DNA of 64,000 nucleotides. Origin: Halobacteriales archaeon QS_1_68_20. Its GTDB lineage: Archaea; Halobacteriota; Halobacteria; Halobacteriales; PXRE01. The stretch covers positions 176,398 through 240,397 of the forward strand of contig PXRE01000006.1 of the NCBI GenBank assembly GCA_003021085.1, read 5' to 3'. Position 1 is the stretch's first letter. Each line of letters opens with the position of its first letter. The notes under the pieces were generated by a model. It was given only the letters and a program-made list of their open reading frames with translations, did no database searches and was not told the origin of the DNA. The position numbers and the translations under genes are program-made. Shown here piece after piece: positions 33,851 through 41,189 of the stretch.

Positions 33851-35077
33851 TCACGCCCGCCGCCACAGCGACATGATCGCGCCGCCGCCGCCGACGCTCA
33901 TGCCCACCGCGCCGTACTCGTGGCCCTCCGCGGCCATGACGTGGGCCAGCGACGTCGCTAGCATCCCGCCGGACCCGCCGATGGGGTGCCCGAAGGCGAC
34001 GGCGCCGCCGCGGGGGTTGAATTTCTCGCGGGGAATCCCCAGCCGTTGCATCACGTACACCGACTGGGCGGCGAACGCCTCGTTGACCTCGAAGTGGTCC
34101 ACGTCGTCTACGCCGAGGTCGTTGCGCGCGAGCAGTCCCTCGATCACGTCGCCGACGGCCTCGTTGAACTCGTCGGGTTCGCGGTACACGAGGTCGTAAT
34201 CGACCAGTTCCAGCGCCGGGTCGAGACCGGCGTCCTCGGCCGCCTCGCGGTCGGCCAGCAACACTGCGCCCGCACCGTCCGCCAGCTTCGAGGCGTTGCC
34301 GGGTGTGATGGTGCCGTCCTCCGCGAACGGCGTGGGAAGCGCGGCCAGATCCTCCATCGTGGACTCGGGACGCGGCCCCTCGTCGCGCTCGACGGTCCCG
34401 TCCGGCGTCTCGACGGGGACGATTTCGGGATCGAACGCGCCGTCCTCGATGGCCTCGGCGGCCCGGCGGTGGCTCTCGATGGCGTACTCGTTCTGGCGGC
34501 GCTGAGAGAGGTCGTACCCGCTCGCGGTTTCACCGCTCGCGCTGTCCGCGTCGCTTCGCGACGTTCGGTCCCCTTCGCGGTCCACGAGGCGCTCGGTGAT
34601 CGTCCCCATGTGGATGTCGAGGTTGACGTCCCACAGGGAGTCGAGGATCATCGAGTCCTTGAGGGTGACGTCGCCGTGGCGTCGCCCCTTGCGGTACTCC
34701 GGGAGGATCCACGGGGCGTTGGTCATCGACTCGAACCCGCCGGCGACGGTGATATCGGCGCGACCGGCCTGGATGCGGTCGGCGGCGAGGGTGATGGCGC
34801 GCACCCCCGACCCGGAGGCCTCGTTGATCGTCGTCACCGCCGTCTCGTTGGGCAGGTCGGACTCGACGACGACCTGCCGGGCGGGCACCTGGCCGATGCC
34901 GGCCTGGATGGCGTTGCCCAGCGAGACCCAGTCGACCGCGTCGCCGTCGACGCCGACCCGGTCGAGCAACCCGTCGACCGCCGAGCGGCCCAGTTCGACC
35001 GCCTCGACGTCCGCGAGCGACCCGAGCAGCGTCCCGTGTGGCGTCCGTGCACCGTCGACGAGCACGACGTCCGTCAT
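33851..35077 (-). CDS. Haloarchaeal-type beta-ketothiolase / acetyl-CoA acetyltransferase-like catalytic subunit
   Basis: Condenses or cleaves acyl-CoA units. The 408-residue product shows thiolase motifs, but the nucleophile region reads TTINEASGSGVRAITLAADR, with Ser where bacterial thiolases have Cys; SNEAF-like VNEAFAAQSVYVMQRLG and NPRGGAVAFGHPIGGSGGML with the catalytic histidine follow, and the end GAVGMSVGGGGAIMSLWRRA lacks the second Cys. This Ser-His-His arrangement is known for haloarchaeal alpha-subunit beta-ketothiolases. The matching small OB-fold subunit is not next to it. An 18-residue Ser/Asp/Arg insert (DRTSRSDADSASGETASG) at about residue 170 is unusual. Start ATG 35075-35077. 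Confidence 0.85.
   Translation of the reverse strand: MTDVVLVDGARTPHGTLLGSLADVEAVELGRSAVDGLLDRVGVDGDAVDWVSLGNAIQAGIGQVPARQVVVESDLPNETAVTTINEASGSGVRAITLAADRIQAGRADITVAGGFESMTNAPWILPEYRKGRRHGDVTLKDSMILDSLWDVNLDIHMGTITERLVDREGDRTSRSDADSASGETASGYDLSQRRQNEYAIESHRRAAEAIEDGAFDPEIVPVETPDGTVERDEGPRPESTMEDLAALPTPFAEDGTITPGNASKLADGAGAVLLADREAAEDAGLDPALELVDYDLVYREPDEFNEAVGDVIEGLLARNDLGVDDVDHFEVNEAFAAQSVYVMQRLGIPREKFNPRGGAVAFGHPIGGSGGMLATSLAHVMAAEGHEYGAVGMSVGGGGAIMSLWRRA
34517..34570 (-). repeat. In-frame GC-rich palindromic insert in the thiolase gene
   Basis: 54 bases encoding DRTSRSDADSASGETASG lie between REG and YDLSQ, which are contiguous in relatives (REGYDLSQ pattern). The bases gtcgcgaagcgacg and cggtgaaaccg are palindromic and correspond to those in the deoxyhypusine synthase insert (30971-31021). 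Confidence 0.65.
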
Positions 35078-35169
35078 GGGTCCCCCTACGACCGGGGGTA
35101 GTGTCAAAGTGGCTCTTCTCGTCCACGTGGACCGATGCGTTAAACCGCTCCCGCGTGTCACGGGGGAGC

Positions 35170-36180
35170 ATGGCCGCCGACGAGTCGTCCGGGCGCCGGG
35201 CGGGCGTCGAATCGGAAGATCGGACGGGCGTCGACCGCCTGACCCTCGACGACGAGTCGATCTGGCAGGAAGTCCGGCAACTCTTCCGCCGGCATCCCAG
35301 GCTACGGGCGTTTCCCATCGCGGTGGCGCTCCTGTCGGCCCCCCTGTTGTTCGTGCAACTGTGGGTGTTCCAGCGCGTAATGCACGACCTGCTGGTCACC
35401 TGGTCGCCGATGGCGCTTCCGTTCGGGGTCGGCGGCTTCCTGCTCGTCCTGCAGGCCCTCGTCGTTGCGTTCTCGGTGTTCGTCGGCGGGTTCGCGCTGG
35501 TCGTGGCCGCGGGCAACGCCGCGGTCGTCCACAACGTCCGACGGATCCTGGAGGGCGACCCCGTCTCGGTGCTGGCCGGCGTCGGTGCCGCCGCGCGGGC
35601 GCTCCCCCAGGTCGTCGTCCTCGCGCTGGTCTGGGCCGAGGGCGGGGGCCTGATGTACACCCTCGAACGCCGGGAGCGCCCCGGGCGACTCGCCACCCTG
35701 GTCACGCGTCTCCTGGGAATCGACGTCGCCGGGTCGATGTACTTCGCCGTGCCCGCGGCCGTCCTCGACGGCGCGGGACCGGTCCAGATGTTCCGCCGGA
35801 GCTACAGCCTCACGACGGAGCTGTTCGGCGGGCCGACCATCCTCTCGTTCGGCTTCGTCAGGGGGACCGCGCTCGGCTACGGACTGCCGCTGTGGCTCGT
35901 GATCGGACTGGTCGTCCCGGTCGACGCAGTCCTGCACGGCGGGACGGCCACCCTGTTCGAGGCGCACCCGTTCTTGCTCGGCGGCGTCCCGATGCTACTG
36001 GCCTGGCTGGGTGCCTGCACCGGGTTCGCGTTCGCCGCGACGGCGAAGACCCTGCTGTACGTCGGGGCCTCGTCGGACCGCGAAACCGTGCCGCTGATCG
36101 ACCGACCGGTGACCGACCCGGTCGGCGAGGCCACGCCCCTCGACGGGACGGCCGAGAACGCGGACGCGTCGGCGGAATAA
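35170..36180 (+). CDS. DUF6159-like multi-pass membrane protein
   Basis: A 336-residue protein with an acidic N-terminus and about six hydrophobic segments, e.g. AFPIAVALLSAPLLFVQLWV, GVGGFLLVLQALVVAFSVFV, then GNAAVVHNVRRILEGDPVSV and MYFAVPAAVLDGAGPVQMFR. The order NAAVVH, then a loop, then WxxL and the repeated tyrosine-containing helix matches DUF6159, a family of unknown function. Chosen start ATG 35170; the upstream codons of the open frame are shadows of the thiolase promoter region. Confidence 0.65.
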   Translation: MAADESSGRRAGVESEDRTGVDRLTLDDESIWQEVRQLFRRHPRLRAFPIAVALLSAPLLFVQLWVFQRVMHDLLVTWSPMALPFGVGGFLLVLQALVVAFSVFVGGFALVVAAGNAAVVHNVRRILEGDPVSVLAGVGAAARALPQVVVLALVWAEGGGLMYTLERRERPGRLATLVTRLLGIDVAGSMYFAVPAAVLDGAGPVQMFRRSYSLTTELFGGPTILSFGFVRGTALGYGLPLWLVIGLVVPVDAVLHGGTATLFEAHPFLLGGVPMLLAWLGACTGFAFAATAKTLLYVGASSDRETVPLIDRPVTDPVGEATPLDGTAENADASAE

Positions 36181-36322
36181 TCGGGCGCCGGCCGTCAGTG
36201 AACCACCGGAGACGGCGACCGGAAACCACCCCGTCGAGCGCTGTCGATCCCACCACCGCCGGGGGAGCGCCACCGAACCCTCTGCTGGGGCCATCAGCCG
36301 AGGTCGTCCCCCACCGCCCACA

Positions 36323-36620
36323 ATGATCAAAGTTCACACCGGGACTGGAGCCCGTCGAGGCGGCACTCCGGGGGATCGACGCGGCGTACCACGAGAACCA
36401 CCGGGGTGGCGACATCGGCTCCTACGAGTTCGTCCGGAACGGACCGGGCGAGGCCACGATGGTCTGGGAGAACCCCTACCCGTGCGAACTCGATCAGGGG
36501 CTGATCAGGGGCGTCGCGGGGAAGTTCGCGGACAGTTCGGTCCACGTCCAGGAGGTCGGCGACGAGTGCCGCGCCGACGGTGGCGCACGTTGCGAGTACC
36601 GCGAAGAGTGGGTCGAGTAG
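36323..36620 (+). pseudogene. C-terminal remnant of a V4R/heme-NO-binding-like sensor domain
   Basis: From about 36342 one frame reads GLEPVEAALRGIDAAYHENH, GSYEFVRNGPGEATMVWENP, YPCELDQGLIRGVAGKFADS and ends VGDECRADGGARCEYREEWV with TAG at 36618-36620. The pattern C-x-(A)-G-x-x-C-x-Y near the end is typical of 4-vinyl-reductase and related sensory domains. The N-terminal part is missing; an out-of-frame ATG codes for MIKVHTGTGARR at 36323, which may be the original start left by a deletion near 36340. Confidence 0.5.
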
Positions 36621-36626
36621 CGTCGC

Positions 36627-37394
36627 CTACAGCCCCGTCGGCGCCTGGATGAACGTCGTCTCCGGCCCCCACTCGTCGACCAGCGATTGGAGCGTCCGCA
36701 CCCCGACCGTCTCGGTGGCGTAGTGACCCACCAGGAAGACGCCGACGCCCGCCTCCTGGGCCTCGTGGTAGAGCTTCTGTTTCCCTTCACCCGTGACGAA
36801 GGCGTCGACGCCGGCGTCGATGGCCTCCCGGAAGAAGTCCGCGCCGGCGCCCGTCACCACGGCGACGTCCTCGATCCGGTCGGGGCCGTGGTCTAGGACC
36901 TGGACGTCCTCGGCGTCGACCGGCAGTGCGCCGACCAGTTCGTCCCGGAGGCCGTCGTGAGTGAGCGGTTCCGGGAGGGTGCCCCGCTGGCCGATGGAAA
37001 CGCCGCCCTCGTGGCCGAAGGGGCCGACCCCCTCCATCTCCAGGCGGGAGGCGATGCCGGCGGCGTTGCCGAGGGCCGGGTGGCCGTCCAGCGGGAGGTG
37101 AGAGGCGTACAGCGCGACGTCGTTGTCGATCAGCGCGCGCACGCGGTCGTACTCGAGTCCCGTCACGCGGTCCAGACCGGCCCAGACGACGCCGTGGTGG
37201 ACGACCAGCAGGTCCGCGCCCAGTTCCGCCGCCCGCTCGAACGTCTCGACGACGCCGTCGACGGCGAACGCCACCGTCTCGACGTCGGCCTCCCCCGGCC
37301 CGACCTGCAGGCCGTTGGTGCTGGGGTCGACGCCGGCGTAGGCGTCGGTGTCCAGCCGGTCGTCCAACCGGTCGACGATGGTCGACAGTCGCAT
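36627..37394 (-). CDS. Nif3-like dinuclear metal centre protein
   Basis: A 255-residue member of the Nif3/YqfO family, which forms toroidal hexamers around a dinuclear metal site. The ligands are in ADLLVVHHGVVWAGLDRVTG and VALYASHLPLDGHPALGNAA, and VDAFVTGEGKQKLYHEAQEA with FLVGHYATETVGV near the C-terminus gives the remaining His/Glu ligands. The function is unproved in archaea (proposed cofactor-binding or GTP cyclohydrolase I-related). ATG start at 37394; a 26-residue span DVQVLDHGPDRIEDVAVVTG matches. Confidence 0.85.
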   Translation of the reverse strand: MRLSTIVDRLDDRLDTDAYAGVDPSTNGLQVGPGEADVETVAFAVDGVVETFERAAELGADLLVVHHGVVWAGLDRVTGLEYDRVRALIDNDVALYASHLPLDGHPALGNAAGIASRLEMEGVGPFGHEGGVSIGQRGTLPEPLTHDGLRDELVGALPVDAEDVQVLDHGPDRIEDVAVVTGAGADFFREAIDAGVDAFVTGEGKQKLYHEAQEAGVGVFLVGHYATETVGVRTLQSLVDEWGPETTFIQAPTGL

Positions 37395-37499
37395 GGACGG
37401 TACGTCTCGTCTGGGAGGCTTGTAGCTTCGGACTCGTCTCGATCAGTCCGAGACGACGCCAGCGTCGGACGACCCGCGCGAAGAGGATTACCCGGTCGC

Positions 37500-37706
37500 T
37501 CACTCCTCGGCCTCGAACGCCTCGCCCAACGCCGCACCCAGAGCGACGCCGATGGCGACCCCGATGGCCAGGTTCTCCATGGCCAGGCCCGTCCCGATGC
37601 CGACGGAGAGCCCCAGCGCCATGCCCGCGCCCCGGTCTCCACCCAGGAACTGATCGTACCAGGTCGCTTCGTCGTCGTCCGCCGAGTCGCCCTCGTCGAG
37701 AGTCAC
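37500..37706 (-). CDS. Small Gly-rich membrane-associated protein
   Basis: A 68-residue frame starting with GTG (MTLDEGDSADDDEATWYDQF) and ending in a Gly/Ala-rich hydrophobic region GMALGLSVGIGTGLAMENLA then IGVAIGVALGAALGEAFEAE, a glycine-zipper-like helix pattern. It lies 38 bases downstream of the agmatinase stop in the same orientation. I cannot name a family. Probably a small membrane or oligomeric protein. Confidence 0.45.
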   Translation of the reverse strand: MTLDEGDSADDDEATWYDQFLGGDRGAGMALGLSVGIGTGLAMENLAIGVAIGVALGAALGEAFEAEE

Positions 37707-37744
37707 GTCCGCCCGGACGGCGATACCGGACAAAAAACCGCCGG

Positions 37745-38587
37745 TCAGGCGTCGGCGTGGGCGAAGACGAACTCCCTGAGCAACTTCCCGGCGAGCGTGG
37801 CCGACTGCCCGTCGTCGCGGTCGTTCACCTCCACCACGTCGAAGCCGTCGCAGTGGGGGGCGACCCAGCGAACGACGTCGCGCATCTCCCGGGGGTGGAG
37901 GCCGAACGGCTCCATCGTGCCCGTCCCGGGCGCGAATCCCGGGTCGGCGGCGTCCACGTCGACCGAGAGGTAGACGGACCGCCCCGCGAACCGGTCCGGG
38001 ACCGACCACGCGGCCACGTCCTCGGGCGGGACCACGGTCACGTCCTCGGCCTCGGCGCGCTCGTACTCCTCCTCGCTCCCCGTCCTGGCGCCCAGGATCA
38101 CGGTCTCCTCGACCGCCGGTCCCCAGTCCAGCGTCGAGTCGGCGGGAAAGCCGTCCAGCGCGCGGCGGACGACGCAGGCGTGGCTCAGCGGGTTCCCGTC
38201 GTACTCCTCACGCAGGTCGAGGTGGGCGTCCAGCACGACGAGGACGTCGGGGTCGACGGCGCGAACTCCGGCCGCGGTGACGGTGTGCTCGCCGCCGACG
38301 GTGAGCGGGACGGTCCCCTCCTGCGTGTAGTCGTCCAGGGTACCCGCGAGGTAGGCCAGGTACTCGCCGGCGTCGTCCCAGGCGCGGACGTCGCCGTGGT
38401 CGTGGACGGCGAGGTCCGAGAAGTGCTGGTCGGTCTGTCGGTCGTAATCCTCGAAGGAGGCGGCGAACTGCCGGACGCGGTCCGGACCGAACCGGGCGCC
38501 CGGCTGGAACGTCGTCGAAACGTCCAGCGGCGCGACGACGACCGCGTAGTCGGCGGCGTCGCGGTCGCGGGAAGCGCCGGGGAACAT
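37745..38587 (-). CDS. speB: Agmatinase (ureohydrolase family)
   Basis: Hydrolyses agmatine to putrescine and urea, using two Mn ions. The 280-residue product has the arginase-superfamily motifs: GGEHTVTAAGVRAVDPDVLV (His ligand), VLDAHLDLREEYDGNPLSHA (Asp-x-His-x-Asp) and SVYLSVDVDAADPGFAPGTG (Asp-x-Asp). It starts 6 bases after the eIF5A stop, so both are transcribed together; in Haloferax volcanii agmatinase and eIF5A are linked to hypusine modification. This gene probably supplies or processes the aminobutyl moiety. Confidence 0.9.
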   Translation of the reverse strand: MFPGASRDRDAADYAVVVAPLDVSTTFQPGARFGPDRVRQFAASFEDYDRQTDQHFSDLAVHDHGDVRAWDDAGEYLAYLAGTLDDYTQEGTVPLTVGGEHTVTAAGVRAVDPDVLVVLDAHLDLREEYDGNPLSHACVVRRALDGFPADSTLDWGPAVEETVILGARTGSEEEYERAEAEDVTVVPPEDVAAWSVPDRFAGRSVYLSVDVDAADPGFAPGTGTMEPFGLHPREMRDVVRWVAPHCDGFDVVEVNDRDDGQSATLAGKLLREFVFAHADA

Positions 38588-38593
38588 CGGCCC

Positions 38594-38974
38594 TTACGAG
38601 CGAACGATCTTCCGCTGACCCTCGAACTCCAGGTACTCGATCTCGTCGTCCGGGGACAGGTCGGCGTCCTCGGGCTGGCGCATCGTGAACGTCTCGTAGG
38701 TCTCCAGGTCCATGATCTGGGCGTCGTCACCGCTCGTGGAGACGACCTGGCCCTGCTTGCGGTCGATGATCGGCACCTGGATCTTGGCGTCGACCGGCTG
38801 GGAGAAGTTGCGCTTCTTGTCGTCGAAGACGCCCCGTCCCTCCACGCGGGCCTTCGCGCTCCCGTGCTTGCCGGGTTTGGCCGTGCTGTAGGAGTTGATC
38901 TCTACGGGGGCTCCGTCGATCATCACGTAGGAACCCTCCTGGAGGTCGCGCACTTCCTTCTGTTGTTCGGGCAT
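38594..38974 (-). CDS. eif5a: Translation factor aIF5A (hypusine-containing)
   Basis: Helps the ribosome at stalled peptide bonds. The 126-residue product from ATG 38972-38974 starts [20 protein letters not shown]; the hypusine loop is [19 protein letters not shown], where the lysine of PGKHG is modified. The OB-fold C-domain is [24 protein letters not shown] at 38998-39005 lies 27 bases upstream, so the transcript is leaderless. Deoxyhypusine synthase (30461-31552) and agmatinase, needed for its modification, are in this window. Confidence 0.95.
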   Translation of the reverse strand: MPEQQKEVRDLQEGSYVMIDGAPVEINSYSTAKPGKHGSAKARVEGRGVFDDKKRNFSQPVDAKIQVPIIDRKQGQVVSTSGDDAQIMDLETYETFTMRQPEDADLSPDDEIEYLEFEGQRKIVRS

Positions 38975-38997
38975 ATTCTCCGGTAGTCGTACGGGCC

Positions 38998-39005
38998 GTA
39001 TAAAC
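38998..39005 (-). promoter_or_regulatory. TATA box of the eIF5A-agmatinase operon
   Basis: gtataaac on the plus strand (gtttatac on the coding strand) is centred about 27 bases before the eIF5A ATG, the standard haloarchaeal spacing for leaderless transcription. Confidence 0.65.
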
Positions 39006-39305
39006 GGTTTGGAACGGCGGCGGACACCCGAGACCGGCCCACGACGGACCACAGTACGTCGTCGGGCGACCGGACGCTGGCCCCGACGAACGACGGATCG
39101 TACCGGCCTGAGACGACCCGTCGTCGAGGTCGAACATGAGACGGAGCGGTTCGTCGCGGAACGTCCGGCCGTCGTGGTCCCACTGCAGGGTGACCGATTT
39201 CAACTGGACGTGCCCGGCGCTCGTCACCGCGAACGGCGACTGGCATCCGGCCGCCCCAGTCCCGAGCAGGGCCCCAGCGGCCCCCAGCAGCGTCCGACGG
39301 TTCAC
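39000..39305 (-). pseudogene. Small lipoprotein, frameshifted in a G run
   Basis: A GTG at 39303-39305 opens a lipoprotein signal (NRRTLLGAAGALLGTGAAGC), followed by [20 protein letters not shown] and LMFDLDDG. At the three-C run 39117-39119 (ggg on the coding strand) the frame changes; adding one G gives [20 protein letters not shown] then WSVVGRSRV, which is also coding-like. Its end runs into the eIF5A promoter, so the true C-terminus is unclear. Unknown surface protein. Confidence 0.45.
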
Positions 39306-39359
39306 GGCGTACCGGTCGGGCCGGACGTACAACGGTTTTGCGCAGGGCGGCGGACGAAA

Positions 39360-40418
39360 CTACAGCACCCGACCGACCCGCTGTAGGCCGGTCTCCAGTT
39401 CGTCGGCCGGGCGGCCGAACCCGATGCGGAAGTAGTCGTCGTAGCCGAAGAACTCGCCCGGGGCGAGGACGACGCTCTCCTCCTCGACGACGGCGCGGCA
39501 CAACTCCGTTCCGTCCGCGAAGCCGTCGGGGACGGTCACGAACCCGTTGACGCCGATGGGGTGGTACCAGTCCAGGCCGTGCTCGTCGAGGAAGTCGGCG
39601 ACGCGCTCGCGGTTGCGGGTCGCCAGGTCGCGGTTCCCCGTGAGGATGTCCGCTTCTTGCTCGCCCAGCGCCTGCCGGGCGACGTGCTGGCCGAAGACTG
39701 ACGGCGAGATGGTAGCGTAGTCCTTCCACTGCCAGGCAGACTCCACGACTTCCTCGGGGCCGGCGATCCAGCCGAACCGCGTGCCAGCGAGGCCGTAGGC
39801 CTTCGTGAGACTGGTCGTGGAGATGCCGTGGTCGCCCATGCTGGCGACCGGCGGCAGGGGATCCTCGGCCAGGAGTCGGTACACCTCGTCGCAGAGCAGG
39901 TAGGCGTCTTCGTCGTCGGCCAGGTCGTAGAGCGCCTCCACCGTCTCGCGGGAGTGGTATCGCCCGGTCGGGTTGTTGGGGTTGTTGAGGACGATCACCT
40001 GGGTCTCGGGGCGAATCGCGTCCGCAACGGCGTCGACGTCCAGTTCCCACTCGGGCGGTTCGAGCCACACCCGTGTCACCTCGGCCAGCGACTCCGGGAC
40101 GGCGTGTAGCGCCTGGTAGGTCGGAGTCACGACCACAGCGTGGTCGCCGGCCGACAACAGCGACAGGAAGGTGACGAAGTTCGCTTCCTGGGTACCGCAG
40201 GTGAACAGCACCTCGTCGGCCTCGCGGTCGTAGCGGTCCGCGACCCGTGCCCGGAACTCGGGGTCGCCGTTGGTCGGGATGACGTAGCCCAGTTTCCCGG
40301 GGTCGAGGTCGAACCGCGAGGCGTCGAGGCTGCGGATGCCGCTCTCGGCGAGCATGACGTCGGCCTCGTGTTCGTACTCCGCGAACCACCGTTCCAGGCC
40401 GAACACGTCGACGTGCAT
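39360..40418 (-). CDS. PLP-dependent aminotransferase (class I/II)
   Basis: A 352-residue fold-type I aminotransferase. LGYVIPTNGDPEFRARVADR and VLFTCGTQEANFVTFLSLLS form the N-terminal part; VIVLNNPNNPTGRYHSRETV holds the NNPNNPTG signature, AYLLCDEVYRLLAEDPLPPV the Asp that pairs with the PLP pyridine N, and STTSLTKAYGLAGTRFGWIA the Schiff-base lysine. Substrate range (aspartate, aromatic, or capreomycidine-like) cannot be read from sequence. ATG 40416-40418. No neighbours suggest a pathway. Confidence 0.85.
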   Translation of the reverse strand: MHVDVFGLERWFAEYEHEADVMLAESGIRSLDASRFDLDPGKLGYVIPTNGDPEFRARVADRYDREADEVLFTCGTQEANFVTFLSLLSAGDHAVVVTPTYQALHAVPESLAEVTRVWLEPPEWELDVDAVADAIRPETQVIVLNNPNNPTGRYHSRETVEALYDLADDEDAYLLCDEVYRLLAEDPLPPVASMGDHGISTTSLTKAYGLAGTRFGWIAGPEEVVESAWQWKDYATISPSVFGQHVARQALGEQEADILTGNRDLATRNRERVADFLDEHGLDWYHPIGVNGFVTVPDGFADGTELCRAVVEEESVVLAPGEFFGYDDYFRIGFGRPADELETGLQRVGRVL

Positions 40419-40464
40419 ACTCCGGGTTCGCCCGACGCGGGCAAAAGGTGGCCGGTCCCGGCAG

Positions 40465-40947
40465 CTAGTACGGATAGTTGTCGTCGGGTAGCGGTTCGTC
40501 GATGGTGGCGTCGCCGACGGCGATCTTCATCGCCATCCCCGTGAGGTCCGTCGCGCCGTGGAACTGGCAGTAGGCGTCGTAGACGCCGTCCTCCTCGAAG
40601 GTGTACTCCCGGGACTGGTCGGGCGGAACCGCCACGTCGACCTGCCAGTTGTCCGAGGCGGCGGTGACGGTGTGGTCGACGGCGTCCACGTTGCGCCACC
40701 GCACCGTCGCTCCGTGTTCGACCTCCAGGTTCCGCGGGTCGAACTGGCGGTCCCGGAGTTCGACCACGTCGGCGTCGTCGCCCGGTCCCTCCGTCAGCGT
40801 GGATTCCCCTGGCTCGTCCGTCGGCGTTTCCCCTGCCGGCTCCCCGGACGTGTCGCTATCGTCGCCGCCGCCGAGGATCGCGTCGAGACAACCCGCCAGC
40901 GCTACGGTACCCGTCCCTGCCGCTCCGAGGAAAGCCCTCCGTCGCAT
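40465..40947 (-). CDS. Halocyanin (blue-copper lipoprotein)
   Basis: Electron-transfer protein on the outer side of the haloarchaeal membrane. The 160-residue product has a Tat/lipobox signal (RRRAFLGAAGTGTVALAGC), a Gly/Asp/Thr linker and a plastocyanin domain: first Cu-binding His in VDHTVTAASDNWQ, and Cys, His and Met in DGVYDAYCQFHGATDLTGMA then MKIAVGDATI. ATG at 40945-40947. Probably carries electrons to or from a membrane oxidase. Confidence 0.88.
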   Translation of the reverse strand: MRRRAFLGAAGTGTVALAGCLDAILGGGDDSDTSGEPAGETPTDEPGESTLTEGPGDDADVVELRDRQFDPRNLEVEHGATVRWRNVDAVDHTVTAASDNWQVDVAVPPDQSREYTFEEDGVYDAYCQFHGATDLTGMAMKIAVGDATIDEPLPDDNYPY

Positions 40948-41189
40948 CGTATCGGCCGACGGTTCGGATTCCGCGGTTTTGAAGGCCCGTGATCGTAGAA
41001 CCCGGTACGGTCCGTATACCTGCCTCTCGGGCCTCGTAAGCAGTTTTTGACCCTTCGAACAGTCGGTCCCTGAACGCATCCCGGCGGCGGAACGAAGGGG
41101 CGACGGGGGAACGAGGAAGACGGCGCCGTGACGGAGTTTGGTGATCGAACCGGAGGGGGCGGCGGGTAGCGACGTCGTACGGCGGTACC

